From Syngnathus acus (lineage: Eukaryota; Chordata; Actinopteri; Syngnathiformes; Syngnathidae), in the NCBI RefSeq assembly GCF_901709675.1, contig NC_051087.1:5601001-5665000 (forward strand): DNA of 64,000 bases, written 5' to 3'. Under the pieces are notes generated by a model. That model saw only the letters and a program-made list of their open reading frames with translations. It ran no database searches and was not told the origin of the DNA. Position numbers and translations under genes: made by a program. This document shows positions 40,621 through 55,200 of this stretch, piece after piece (position 1 is the stretch's first letter; every line of letters begins with the position of its first letter).

Positions 40621-43600
40621 TCATCTGACAGATGGGTGAAGAACTTTGATAGACGAAGGGCCAGACATGCCACTTGGTAATTAGAATTCTAGCCGACCCC
40701 TACTGACTTAGGCAGACTGGTCTGATTGCCGGTCATGTATGGGTGGAGGGGGGTGAGCGCCGTATTAGGAGTAAATAAATCCCAGGCCAGATGCACAAGT
40801 GTCACTACCAAGGACCTGCCAATCAATGCATTATTCTAAAATCAAAGAATACTCACTCCCTGGGAGAGACAGTAGCGTAAAATCGACCCAAGCTGCCTGA
40901 TCAGGTTTGTAACAAAGCTACAAATTGAACATTAGAACTTTTCACTTTGGAGAATATAGTCAAGCATTTAATTCTCATGCATCTCAGAGGACGAGGGGGG
41001 GGTAATTGGTTATTGAACTTCCTGATCAGGTCGATACCAGGCACATCCTCATGCTTGGACAAGATCCTTGTTTCCCTTTTAAGTGGAAGTTAACTAGCAT
41101 TTGGGACTTGTTATGCCTCTGCGATGGATGTTATGATTCCATCTGAAAAGTCTGCTTTAGATGCAAGTGCAACTTGCCAAGCATCTGTGCCTTCGCCCCA
41201 CGTTTGTACGTGTGTGTTCTCGTCGATCGTTAAGCATGTAATGAGTCATTTAGAAGCCTTGCCAGGGAAGATCCCGCTGCACTGGGCTGCATGTGGTGGT
41301 GGGCGGTTAGCGGATGACTCCGCAAATGAGAAGTGAGTCAGGCTTGTCAGACAAGTTGAGGAATGAGGCCAAAAGTGGAGCTGGAGCCATGGCCATGATA
41401 GCGGGCCTCAAGAGTGGGCGGGAGGCTAGCCAGAAGCGTAACATATTAACATCAAGCCGACACATTAAGAGCAAATTATCAGCTGCTTGCATTCGTCCTA
41501 GAAATGAAATTGGATGGCTGAAGCCATTAAACAGGGAGAGACAAATATTGTCCCCGAGCAGTGGTAAATGCACTGAAAAACATTTGTCAAAACATTCCAT
41601 TTAGGCAGTGAAAATAAATTCATATACAAGTAACTGCTAGGAAATTTGTTCGAATTTTTGATACATTTTAAACGAAAGATATTGGACTGTGAATTTTGCT
41701 GTGTCTCAAAAAAACGCAGAATACTTTTGAACACAATTAGCTTCAAATGTATCTGCTTGTTTGCACGCATACTTGTACAACTTCCAGTTGACGTAGCAAT
41801 AATCACATTAACAATGGTATAAATAACACAACCCCGCTACTGCTGGTAGTAATGTCCATGTACTAATTAGCATGCCGCTGTAACTGCCCCTGGGTCTGGC
41901 TAGTGCCAAATTAATCAGGGTTAATTTGTTAGAAACTAAAGGGGAGGAATTAATCAAATGGGGTTTTCTTTTCCACTACATAGGTCATTAGAAGCACATG
42001 GGCTGGCCTGCTGGGTACACAACTTTATTGGGTCACTGGTGGCTTCCCATAAAGAAGAACAGAGGAGTTTGTGGTCAGAGCGCATTACTCACACACAGGC
42101 GCCCCGACTAAGCTAAGCTAACGCTTAGCGGGGCTCTGCACAGAAAGGTGCACCTGCTAAGATAACCGTGAGCTAGCATCAGTCAGTTCCTTTTACTCAT
42201 GGCTGAATGCACGCCAATGTTAGCTGCAAGCAGACACAGCAACTTTGCTCAAACATCTTTTAAATATTTATGTTCAAGTTCTCAACATGGACTGTTCTGT
42301 CCAGGCTGTCAGTTTTACCCTCTGGGCCATCTACGAAAAACAAACAAACAAAATAAATGCCAAATGAGTTCAGAAATTCTCATCAAGATAGACAATTACG
42401 GCAAACTGTTGTCGATTATGTTACATATAAAAGTGAAATAGGATTAGGGTTAAGGTCTAAAGTAGCAATGACATCCATACTATGATACAAAACACAGCAT
42501 TTTGATTATCATTAATTAAAAACAAGATTTCTTGGTTTGGTATATTTATTGCATTGTATGTATTGTCTGTATCAGAAATGTGCAATACACCTCAATCACA
42601 GAAAGATAGCTCAAACATGGGCATTCATCTAATCCCCGAGGGCAGGACCCTGTGATCTGTGTGACCCCGATGGTCTTTATCTATCAGCCAAGAGGACGCT
42701 TGCATGTAACAAGATACTTATTGCAATCTAATCTTGTGTCTACTGGAAAGGCTATACGTGTTCATGTATGGAATACTCCAAACATACTCACTGGAACTCA
42801 ATCATATGTCATTAAAAATGACAAGCGAGAGTATTGACATGCCGATGCATTTGGTTGATCATTTGATTAATGAAATATCAGCGGTAGTATAATCTATATG
42901 TACACTTATTGGCTTTTAAAATATTTAAAAATGTACTTAAAACATGACCTATACAATTTTATTTGAGACTCCTATATGATTTTTTTTTGTCTTGAAATGG
43001 AGCCACATAATTGTTCTGTAGTCCAAAAAACACATTTTCTAAATCAGACCACTGAACAAAGTGCTTTAGGGATAAGAGCGTCACAAACTCACAGGCCACC
43101 TCATAAGTCTCCTGTCAAAGCGGCTATTATTTGCTGTTTCACTCGAGGGCTCCTCAGCTTTGACAGGTAATGGTTCAGTCACTGTGGACAACTGACCCCG
43201 AAACCTTGCAGCTCCCGGTCAACCATCGCGTCATAGTCTACTGGTTGTCTGCTTGAACGTTGACAGCTCAATCTGCCACTATGAGTGCAAAACTGTATTT
43301 TGGTATTGGTATGGTTGTTGTAGAAAACATAGAGCATATAATAGAAGCTGTAGTTATATTTATATATAATACAAATAATGTAGAAACGGATAGTTTGGGG
43401 TAAAGAAAGTGGCTGGTTCAAGTCCTGATGTGACCTAACATATAAAAAGTCTGCGGTATGTTTACTTGTGCAGCTGGCATTCAATTTTTGACTATACAAA
43501 TTTGTTTCCACTTTTAGCCTTTGGAGTCTACTTGCAAAGGGGCCAAAATAACTCGGCAATATATACTTGAAAGGGAACATTTTTAGTTTTTTTTTCTTTC

Positions 43601-44594
43601 TGTCGTAGTTCCAGCCGACAGTGGCACAACAGGTTGTTTGTGACACAGAATAGGGTGAGAAGAAATAACAATGTGTGTCCATTGTATCCTGAACGACAGA
43701 CGGAGAGATGGCGTTTCGCACAAAGGGCATCTCGCCACGTACATGGTGCAGTGGCCTAGTTTGCGACGGGATCAGGGCATTACTCTTAATCCACCAGATA
43801 GATGACATTTGCATACATGCGCCGGCAAATACACGGAGAAATCCAAAACGTGGGGGGAAGTGAAAAAGGCAAAGTAAAATTACTAAATGTGTAAAGGGCG
43901 GGGACAAAAGTATAGCTGCATTCCAACATGCAATTGGTGCACACATATGGTGCAGTGTCATGCAATGTTTCCACGGGATGCACTTCCATCTGATTGCATC
44001 TTAATACCCTTAGCCCAAGAGAATATACGAGTGTGGCTCGTGTACCGAGAATGTGACGGCGCTCGCAAAGGTGAGCAAAAGATTAAGATCCTACACAGCT
44101 TGTATTTACATTTTGTCACAGAGTGTTTAACATTTCCAAAACTTGTCAACACAAGCATTCCAGTAATGACAGTCTATGCCTCAACTCTCAAGCCAGCCTC
44201 AGAGCCTCGGCTGTTGATATTAAAGGAGGCATTACACGTCACACACAGTGAGATTAAAGAGATGAGAGAAAGCCCCAAGTCTCTGCTCTTCCTATCTCAG
44301 TACATTATGAGGATGTGACATGAAGCCAGTATGGAGCAGTGAAGAAAGTCAAGGCGAATGAGAGGGAAAGAAAAGGAGACTAAGTACAAATGCTTCTCCT
44401 CCAGCCCTCACGAAGGAAGTCTGGGACCATCATCGTTTCGATGGATGATTGGACCGTTACGGGCCGACCTGGCAATTTACACATGGGACTAAAAGGGCAG
44501 ACGGCTGAGAGGAAAACAAGACATCTTGTTGATGGGTGTGCTTTTACTGTGCTCCGCCTGACCGTGCAATTCTAACACTGGAGAAAATTTCTTT

Positions 44595-44632
44595 CATCCG
44601 ATCAGAGTTCGGATTAAAATTATGATCGGATG
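44595..44632. repeat. Perfect 10-bp inverted repeat (hairpin)
   Basis: CATCCGATCA at 44595-44604 is followed after 18 nt by TGATCGGATG at 44623-44632. Partial echoes (GATTCGGATT-type, ATCTGATTCGGG) lie nearby. It may be one end of an old inverted-repeat element; no partner end was identified. Confidence 0.6.
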
Positions 44633-47167
44633 CACTGTTTTCACGGACACGAAAAAAATCTGATTCGGGCGGAACAAATCATTTTGCCACTTCCAATGGC
44701 GATGAACTAAATTGCATACAATAAATACTTATTTGCGATTCATTATTGATTTCAGAAATGGAATTGCACTATACGTATTTTATACATTGAACACACAAAT
44801 TTCCAACATTAAACCAAATAATCCAAATTGGATTCAGCACAAATTTAAAACTAGACTGCCTTTAATTTGAACAAACCACAACGTTTGTGTGCTTAGCTGT
44901 CACTATCATCCTGTGGTTTATTTACACAAACAGAACCTGTAGACACAATCATTCCTGATGCCAAAGATAATTCCCAGGTGTTCACTCATCCATTTCTCTC
45001 TTCCCAAACTGTCTTCTCATCATCCATCTTTGTCCTTCTATTTATATTACATCTTTTAAGAGTCCCTCACTTGGTCATGGCAATTTTTCATCCGCGGTTT
45101 CAACCCAAATCAGTCAATCTGTCTCATGGCTAATGTTACGAGAGAGGAACCTCACAGCTAATTTTCAACCTGACATTGTGACATCGTGTCTACCAAAGCG
45201 TCGCCTGGAGGCAATGCATGTTTTCAAGCAGTGCATCTCTTTTTATGATTGCTTTCGGCTTGTTACACTTGTACTTTACAGAATACTGGTGTACTCATTT
45301 CAGGGAATGGATTTGGAAACTTTGGTTTGGATTATTTTTAAAGAAAAGAAAGAGTGTTTACAAATTTTAAATAATTTTCTATTAACACTCTCTCTGGAAA
45401 CCTTAAGCTAATGACACTTCATATTTTAACCATAATTTTAAAATGAAGTGTATGTAAAATTAGAGACAAGGAAATTGGCAGATTATCAAATTTGAGGTTT
45501 TTGTTTTGCCCTGAAAGATGAATAACTTGAGTTTGCATGTAAACATCACATTCTAATATTTGAACATGGAAACATGCATGAAACTAATAACTACATTGCC
45601 TAAGCAAAAAAAAAAAAAGCATGTTGGTCGTACATGAGCATATTTGCCATAGTCACAGTCGCAACGCAATAACACAAGCGGCGGCGAAATTATCTGATCT
45701 GCCATATGTGTTCTGACTATCCATGCCAAGTCATACCGGGGCTGGACAAAAACAGCTGGCCTCGCATCAAGCCAGCTTGCCAACACGTACAGATAAACAC
45801 ACACTTGAATGGTGCAGATGCAATATCAGAAAAAAATAAAGGCCAGATTCATACATATGCATTTTTTGACAGGCGGCATCCTCGAGCCAACATTAGGAGT
45901 GTGTCGTGAATGCACTCACAGTCAGCATCGGCGAGGAAAAGGAAACTGAGGAGGATCAGACCCGGACTGGCAGAGTGCATTGTTGGATATTTCGACACAT
46001 GCATGCTGTATCCTCCGTGAGCTCACTGCCTCACTGTACAACAGGACGATGGAGACAAGTCCTCACAACCTGCGTGGGAGAGACACAAAGAAGAGAATGC
46101 ACTCATTAGGATTGTTTTAGAAAGCTTAAATTTGGACGTATAAAGGGAGCACGTACACGCATATACACACACACACATTTTCGAAAATGTGTGATTTCCC
46201 TCCAGGCCTCACACTCCAGTTATGCAGCTGCCTTCTTCCTTTTCGTACTGTCTCAGGACCTTACATTGCTCGAGGTGTGTGCACGCCTCTCCATGTGCAT
46301 GTGCAAAATATCCGCTGAACTTCAACCGACAAGCAACATTCTGCTTCAAAACATCACTCATGCAGCTCGGAAAAATCTTCAATTTGTCGGCGCTGGGTTT
46401 GTTTGCCGTATAAGAATATAAGAAACAATGTGATTGATAAAAAGGAACAGAGTGGGAGGGGATGCACGATGGCAAGGAGACAGATTACGTTCTTTATTTT
46501 CTTTATTGCTTCTTCAAACTCGAAACAAGATCTGCTTTTTTTTTTAATCATCCTTTTCATCAGCCGTCCTTATTCCATGTTGCCGTGACCATATCTTTTT
46601 TTCTTGCATCACATATTTAAACGTCTCAATGCCGTCTTCTCGATCTCATCATCCTTCAATCAGTCAGTCTCTGTCTGTCTCCGTCCGCGATCAGCAGTCG
46701 CCCGCGACCGTCTGGCATCAGTCGAGACGGGCGATGTCTTGAGCGTCACAAAACTCACAGCTCAAATCGCATGACACGATCAGACATGACGGATGAGTGT
46801 TGCTCTCCAAAACACGACAGCGTTGAAGTGAGAGCGCAGAAAAAAAATATATATCTTGATTTATTCATGTTTATGCATTTTGCCCCTCAGTAATGTATGA
46901 GTTGCTACATTTGTATGCATGAGCCAGTTGTTGTTTGCACTGAACTGTAACAATAGTGTAAAAATATACTTTTGCAGGAAGCCGAGTGTCATGTCTATTG
47001 TCTCCCACCTGCATCCAACACACACTCGAGTTTATGGCAATGTGTCTCCAAAAGCGGCCATCATATTCAGCAACTGCGGTCTAAATTCTACCCAGTCCTC
47101 TACAAGCTTTCTGATTAAAAAAATGAGAGACAGGGGAGAGATCAGAGCAGGAGCCTAAATCGCTCAA

Positions 47168-47184
47168 CCCCCCCCCCCCCCCCC
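47168..47184. repeat. C homopolymer, 17 nt
   Basis: An uninterrupted run of C. Similar C or G runs occur at about 10406-10415, 11691-11702, 48965-48977 and 62773-62785. Confidence 0.95.
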
Positions 47185-50100
47185 TGCAAGCCAAAGCAAC
47201 AAACTACTAAACCCAGACTGGATTTTCCATTAGGTTTGCTCTGAAACAATTGCTTTGGGACAAGCTAGATCCCTACCTACACAGATTGAGTCATCCTGGA
47301 TTGGAGTACTACGACACTATGACAGCTGAATTATGATGGTGCATGGTCACAGACATGCATTTGTGTTTTGTTTCCGAATTAGCCGTAACAGCACTGTACG
47401 TAAATAAAATAAAATGACATAAAATAACATTAAATAAAAAAATAAAATAAAAAAATAATAGAATAAATAAAATCAATAAATGAGTCTGAGTGAATAATTG
47501 GGAAAAAGGGACTTGAAATTTTTTTCCAAAACTACTTTTCAAAAGTAAACTTTACAAAAGCAATTCCATGGAATAAACGCCAGGGTTGTTAGAAATACTC
47601 TTTGATTATTCGCTGTCATTTGTAGTATGTCTATTTTCTCTAATTACAGTCGCGATTATCTTCTTCAAAATGAAAGCAGACATTACAAAAGATCTTTGTG
47701 TGTGTGTGTGTGGCCACTAATCACGCCGGCTGATTTAATGTCACTGGAAAAGTCTGCATTATTTAGTATCTCACTTCACAGCGTGTCACGTTAATTAAAG
47801 AGCTTGAGATAACAGCGAGCGAGAGACAAATGGAAAGAAGGGAGAGAAACGGCGAGAGAGCAGAGTCGACGGGAAATGACAAACAGGAAACACAAAGAGC
47901 CAATGTGAGCTTGAAGGAAGATAGAAAAAGAAGAAAAGAGAGAATCAGACAGGTAGTCTGTGTGGTTGTTGTTGTTGTTCATTACTAAGCTTGCGGATCG
48001 CAGTCTTGGTCAGACACTCACTTCATCCTTATCGCTCAATTATATATATAGTCTGTCTGGACATGTCAGATTTATTTCCTGGGGAGTGTGGATGACAAGA
48101 ATATCCCCATGGGTCCGCAAAATAAAAGTTTTTTCAATCCCTCCAAATTCTTCAGGAAATGCCAAAAAATATTTATTATATGTATTTGTAGAAGTTTCTC
48201 CTCATATACCGTTAAAATCCGAGATGATCATCGGTGATCAATCACAAGCTGCTTTTATATGTGCCAAACCAGAGCATATTGGATTTAGATTTCCGTTTAC
48301 TGGTACAAGATTACAATTCCGTAAGCGCAATTAAAAACGACTTCAAAAAAACAACAACTAAAAAAGCAGGATAAAGAAACAGAAAGCGTGGGCAGAAGCC
48401 GTTTGGGACGAGACTGGGAAAACGGCGGCGCCGCGCAGCCGCAACGGAGGCTGACAAAGATAGAGATGCAGACAAAAGGCTGATCCTGAAAAGCGTAGCT
48501 TAAGGCAAAGTGTGCGCCGCGGAAAAACAACACTCAGTCTCATAATTTGATTTGCTGTAGCAAAGCTGAGACAGCGAATGCAATTAGACACACTCATTAA
48601 TTTGTGCGATTCGCCATGTTGGAACAGTGGCTGACTGACAGAAATGTCTGGTGACAATTTGGATTTGTTGCATCACAGCAGGACATAATAATAATAGATG
48701 AAAACCATTATGGAATTTGAAAACAATGGACATTTTAAAATATCATTGGTTGCCGTGGTAACAGACTTTTGTGATTTTGCAAGTAACTACTGGATCGACT
48801 TGGCTGAAACTTGTTATGCACAAACTATTGTTTGCAACTGCGAAGTTTAGCGCCGCACACAGTTTTACGAGTAGTAATAAACATGCCGACGACGGATTGT
48901 ACGGATGCCGATGTGTGGGCTTGGTGCATGCTGATTGCTGATAACCTGTCATCTCCCTTGACAACCCCCCCCCCCCCACACACACACACACACTGAGATA
49001 GACTTTGAGCATCCCCTGAGCGAGTCAAGAGCCAAGCATTGATCTTTCGAGGCACACAAGCCAATGTCAAAGTCTGTGGGGATGTCAGCTGATTACATCA
49101 CCTCATGACAGCTTTTAATTGCCTCCATGCAGGGGTGACTTACTTTCTCTTTTCACCCACAGCAAGCAAACCACTGCATTGCTCTCTTCGCCTCAGGTGG
49201 GTTGAACTGTCAGGTATATATAGAACGTCTGGCTGCTTGGACAAACGGGCTATTTCAAAAATAATGATGTCAAGTGGAGGTAGTCTGACCAAGCTGGAAG
49301 GGAACAAGTGAATTCTAAGGGTTGATAATATTTAAGTAACCAAATTGCTGATGTGATGCCAATTTATTGTGTATATTAAAGAGTATCATGATTCAAAGGA
49401 TTTATGAAGGGCTTGTCAGGAAAGTGTTGTTTGTTTTGACTGCCATGGCATCAAACAACCAATGTATAATGTATGATAATGCATTCTCTCTCATCACAGC
49501 CACCATTAAATGGAAAAAAAAAAAAAAAGCAGCAGCAGTGATTACATCCTGATTTTGCTGGCTTCACTTGACACCTGAAGTGCACAAATCCACTTCAAAG
49601 CTAGATGAAATAGAAATCTGACCTTCAAATGTGAGATTTAGTTGGCTTGTAATGATGCTGTGGGACATCATCATCCATTGCCATATCAATGTGGGCCCAT
49701 AGCAACATGTTATTCCCGATCACCCATGATATTGAACTCTGCATTTATTTGCGTGCGGGTCATTTCAGCTCACTTTGCCAACAGGTGGTTACAATGGTTA
49801 CAACATCAATGGCATAGACATATAAACAACGATACATTCTACGGAACGAATAAATTCTAATTTTACGACCGGTTGAGAGAAACTGGAAAATAACACATCG
49901 TGCACCCAATCATCTTTCATGGCACTATTTGTTCATTTCTTTTCTCCCGTTATGACATCAGGAGACATCTCAACTTTCCCTTTGACCAAAAAGTTCACAA
50001 GGTTTCATTTAATATAGCTTCAGCATGTTGCAATTTCTCCTATTTTGAAAGAAGCGGTTTTCCCTGGGAGACGAAGGCCTTGAAAACTCACAGAAGTCAT

Positions 50101-51637
50101 TTGAGCCTTGCTTTCAGCACAGTGGCGAAAACAAGAAATCAATAGGACAAAATGAGAGGAGAGGAAGGGAAAATGTGATTGATTGAGAGTGGGATTCAGG
50201 CTGTCTGCTATTACTCAACTTATCACTTCCTCTGCATCCTTCTTCCCCTCTTGTTGTTCTACTCAACCATTTCCAGTCTTACTCATTTCCTCCTTGCGCT
50301 TGATACGTACATTTCCATCTCTAAAGGCACACACAAACCATGAAATCACCGTCATTCTTTGCCGTCTCCCATTTGCATATTAGTGCTTGTCACTGGTGGC
50401 TTCCATAACAGATGGATGGCGTTGATTGGATTCTCCCTGATGACAAGCCAAAGAGAGAAAGAAGGCATCCTTTCACTGGAGAAGAAGCGGCGCTAAATGA
50501 TACGATAAAAAACGCTGCCTTTAGACAATTGCCGATTGACAAAGTATCCCGAGCGTTTAGAACACATTGATCCATCTCTATTAGCAGCTGTGCGTTACAT
50601 CACGATTTAGCCGGCTGGTGCCGCCAATTGTAACATTCTAATGATAAAGTGTCCCCGCTGTTGCGTCTCAAGAGCAGCGCTCAAAGAAAGGAAAAAGTGC
50701 CCACTAAGCGGAATGGTGAAATTGGCTAATCGAAGGTTTAAGCCAGCTGTGACTAACAGGCCCACGCTGGGCCTCCACTGGGCCATCTCTGGCGGAAGGG
50801 AAAGGAGAGAATTGGTGAGAAAGAGAGAGAGAGCGGGCGAGGGAGGAAGAGTAAAGTTGAGTGGATTAGCAGGAGGTGGGGAGACGACAACATGTAATTA
50901 CCTATTTACCCAGCTTTCAGCGGAGACCTCTTTGAAGGCTAATTGAGCATTAGTGTGAGCCTCGTAAATGACAGAGCGAGGGCATGGACGGAGGAAGTGA
51001 GAGAGCGATGATGGACGAGCACCAGCGCAGGGGCAAAGAGGCCAAAAAAGACAAAATTGAGATGAAGGGTGTCGTGAGAGGGAATGACACAGACATAAGA
51101 CAGCACAAGACAAAAAAGGGAGGAGTTGAGGAAAAGTATTTGCTGATGTCAAACTTTGGAGCGGTAGGATGCTATTTAATGCAAATCGTACAAAAGTGCA
51201 AAGGCAACAAAAAGCACTTTTTCAAGGACAAATAATAAAAGTTGTTATCACTTGAAACGCTAAACGGTGTGCTACAGTGTCACTGCATGTCTTCTTTTTT
51301 AGTTTCAGCTTCGCATTTCTTGACAGTGGAGAACCCACACATTCATTGGCAAATCTTTTGAATTTGTTGTCAAACATTACACACGACTAGTAATTAGTTC
51401 TATTAAACGGATTATTATTACTATCATTAATAATAATAATAATAATATATTTTTTAAATTAATCAATTAATTTGATTAATTAATTATGTGAGACCGATTT
51501 TAATCTGTGGCAATAAAATAAATGGTTATTATTTGAGAAAAGACAAGTTTAAAGTAGGCCTATTAAATTGATTATTATGTTTTGTGGCAGTGTTAACGTG
51601 TTGCCATTGTGTTAAGAGAATAATGGTCACCCCAAGG

Positions 51638-51846
51638 CAGTGCTTTTCAATTATTTTCTGTTATGCCCCCCCACGAAGAAGAAAATATTTCACCCCCAAC
51701 TCTGTGATTATAAATAGTATCATTTGTCTATAAAATTGTAATAAGTACAGCTCTGCATAACATTGTATTCTAATTACAATTATGTTCCCTGGGGTCACAC
51801 TTACCCCCCCCCCCCCCCACACGCACACACGATTTGAGAAAGATTG
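51638..51846. mobile_element. Short hAT-type non-autonomous element, 209 bp, with 8-bp target duplication
   Basis: The left end is CAGTGCTTTTCAATTAT and the right end is TTTGAGAAAGATTG; these are imperfect inverted repeats of the CAGTG(G/C)TTCTCAA type seen in fish hAT MITEs. The flanks CCCCAAGG (51630-51637) and CCCCAGGG (51847-51854) match at 7 of 8 bases, the size expected of a hAT target duplication. The interior has the C-rich blocks (GCCCCCCCACG and a 15-nt C run) typical of these elements. No coding capacity. Confidence 0.8.
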
Positions 51847-52010
51847 CCCCAGGGAAAAATAAATTTAACTGTACTGTTTGTGGAATGCAAAATCATGCAA
51901 AAAGTGGGTCTATTTATTGCAGGCGCAACACTGTAACATCCAACAGATCGTTGTGTGACGTATTATTTATGATCATGAGTTAAGTTACTATAAAGAGCTC
52001 ACTTATAAGT

Positions 52011-52272
52011 AGGGATGGGCCACTACAGAAAACAAGTATGTGTCCGACTGTATCGAGGTCTCACGGATGCTGTCGATACCAGCTACCGATACGAAAAAGT
52101 AGTTAGTGCTATCCTGCGGCAGTTTGATATATTGGTAAATGATCTGCGTCAGATGGAAATGTCTTCCCAATTTGTTGTTATTGTGTCAAGTGGAATTTTA
52201 TATTTCAAAAGTACTAGAGGTATCAGTGTGTATTTAAAGAGTGATTACTGGTATTGGACAGAAAAATGCGGG
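52011..52272. repeat. Degenerate inverted-repeat element with GATACC/GGTAT motifs
   Basis: It begins GTAGGGATGGGCCACTA and includes GTATCGAGGTCTCACGG, GTCGATACCAGCTACCGATA and, near the far end, TACTAGAGGTATCAGTG and TTACTGGTATTGGACAG. This resembles a common fish repeat starting AGGGATGGGC with repeated GATACC motifs. The termini are eroded. Confidence 0.5.
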
Positions 52273-55200
52273 ATCAAACATGCCTTCTTAAAAGTATAGA
52301 ATGATAACTACAAAAACTATTTGGATACAGTATGTACAGCAAAACCAAATCTATTTTGTGTGAACCTGCAAATGTGAGTATTGTCCACATGCATGTGCGC
52401 ATCTCATTGTGGTGCGACACATTCCCTGTAGGCCACAGCTGCATACGGCGGTGGCACGCCTTTCGTGCTGGGAGGAAAATGGCCCATCTGAGGCACTCAC
52501 CTATGTAATGTGTTTTATTACATGGATGGATGGAGGGTCGGATGGAGCTACAGTATGGATGGATGAGCATGCTGTACGGCGACGGTACCACAGCTCCGGC
52601 CCGACTCTTTGGTCCAGCGGCACGTCCGCAAATGTACACACACAAACCTGCACACACACTCTTGCGATCAAGATGGCTAGCTGACCTCCACGAGCAGGTG
52701 GAATACAGCAGTAATAATTTACTGGCCTTGAGCGGATTCCGCGTCAAATAAAATATGGATTTGCTGGTGCCCAGAAGCGGCCTAACCCTTCAATAACTGA
52801 GCCTTTTATCCACATGCTGCTCCCTTTATATACCATCGAGTCCTTACCTTCCTAAAGAAACCGACCCACTCGTTCCTTTTGAAAATGCCACACATGACAT
52901 CATCCATATCACAGTAACCGAAAGAGCCTCACAGGAAGACGATGGCAGACATGATCCTCTATTTCCCTTCCTGAATTCCAAGGCACACCGCAAGTTAAGC
53001 GAGTGTCGAAGTTGAATCCATGAAGACCGTCTGTGTCAGAATACCGAGTTACCCTCACTCCATGCCCACTTGAAAAAAGGCGATTCATGTGGTGTGAGCC
53101 AAACGCAACCCGGCTTCTCTCTGATGCAAGCTCAGAATAACCAGAGGAATGTTTACACATCTGGATGAAAAACAAGACGCACTCCAAACACTCAGACGCA
53201 ATGGATCTGACAAGTCCATTGAAAAATAAAGTCAGCTAACCAGTACTATGTATTGGTAACACTCACCCCGTCCCCATGAAGGTCACGGGAGAGGCAGTGG
53301 ACAATTGAGTCCAAAAATACACTTCTTGATCAATCGTCTCCGATGACATGTTATAACGACTGAAAGAGAAGGATGAGGTTACATAACCTTTTTCCCCACC
53401 ATTGATTTTGGCCAGCCGCACGCTGAGAGTACACAAGCAAGATCCCAAATAACATGAAGGGAATTGCAAATAGGAGATCCGCTGACAGATTTCAAAAGAT
53501 TTCACACTCTCGCTTATCAAACGTGAAACAAGCATATCGCCCCGAGGAGAAGTTACGATTTTGTACAAATTTGAGTTTGATTTTTGACATTATTAATACG
53601 AACACGTCTTTGCCGTTAAGTCATGGCAGATGAACATTATTTGGCGATGTGTCTGCTGCGTGTAATTCAGTGGCTTGATGATGAAGTTCTGCCTCCACAA
53701 GATTTAAAATACATAGCTGTTCTCCCAATAATCATGGCGACACAAGTCCAATCCAAGGATGGGGAGGGGATCAGTGGCTCATTAGCATAATAAAGGAAAT
53801 TGAACTGATTTGAACAGGGCTGTAATTCTTGATGCTTGGGAAACTAAATCTGCTTTGACTTAACGTCGACTTTAAAAGATTGTGCCGTTCGTAAACGGCT
53901 TAAAGAGGCAACTGTTGAGGAAGAACATGGAAAATTGTTTCTATACGTTAACAAGTGTGGCTTTACAAATGTCGGTGTCGTAGTGCATTTAGGACATTTT
54001 TTTTTTCTGGTTTTGGTTGGACTCTTTGAACTGTGTGTGAAACTTTCCATAACACGAGCCTCTTGAGTGGCGCACAGGCTAAACATCACATTTTCCACTG
54101 CTGCTTGCTTTATATGGATATGGAGTGGCATAGCTTTTAAGGACAGCGGGATAGAAAGGAAGAGTGAGTGAGAACCCACATCCCTTCTAGCTCAATAATT
54201 AAGACTATGAACAATAAATACGTAATGGGGGCTTTTTCCACAGAGCGCTTGTCTTTTCTTCTTGGAGATGAGGCCGCGGGGAGACCACCTCGGGAAGAGC
54301 GACTAAGTACACTGGCTATTAAAAATGAATGCAAGGAACACCGGCTTTGACCGGTCCCATAGAAAAACAGCCCAGAATGTTGTGATAGGAGTTGCCGTGG
54401 TTACACGGCTCCCAAGTGGTCCTTGGTTGTCAGGGGCAATCAAATCAGACATCGGAGCGTGAGTGCCGGAACCTCCGCCCTTCCTCAAACTTGCCGCTGC
54501 TAGGGGGCACCAATGATGTCATGAAGGAATAAGTTTGATGGAACTGCACATTGTGTGTGTGTTGACATGGACATTTTCAATCTGGAGGAAAAAGCCCCCC
54601 TCCTCGTGAAAAAACAAGCATTATGTAATTGCCCCAGCTCAATTCTTTCCTGAGTAACTTTTTAACTCTGAGGGATTGCTTTCAGCGCAAAATTTTAGTC
54701 GCATTAAGTGTAACCCTTATCATCATCTTGTGTGTGCCAGCAATCTGCAAGATGAAGGAAAGTCCCCATTAGAGCACAAGTGGTGCATCCAGTAATAGGC
54801 CATATGCGCATCTGCGCCTTTCATTGAGCATAAATACTGTGCTATGCATGTGTGAGAGTTTGATCAGTGCTCCTCAGAGGAGAACAATCCTCCATGACTC
54901 CATATTTTATAATGCCTTTTGACAGCAATGCAGAACCTATCTTACAGTAGACAAGTCCACGGGCCGTGAAGAGAATACCGAAGAGGCTGTGTGTGTGTGT
55001 ATGGCGGGGATCTCACTCACATACTCTAATATGCGGTATGAGTTACGCAGAAACCCTTTTCACTGCTCATATAGCGCATGTATCTGATGTGAAGAAGAAA
55101 AATCTAAACCCAGGGAAGCACAAGGATGACGGATGAGGACAAATGGCGGTCCATCAAAGCGAGCTCTCGTTTTTATGTGTCATTGCCAGTCATGACGTCA

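Noticed and set aside
43179-43961. Minus-strand 260-codon open frame, the longest in the right half after the FN6/FN7 frame
   Set aside because: Composition is irregular, there is no known motif, and it lies in AT-rich DNA with no splice signals. Probably chance, though its length is notable.
54210-54334. Minus-strand MHSFLIASVLSRSSR start as candidate signal exon
   Set aside because: Too short a hydrophobic core, a GTGGTC donor, and no match to the family.
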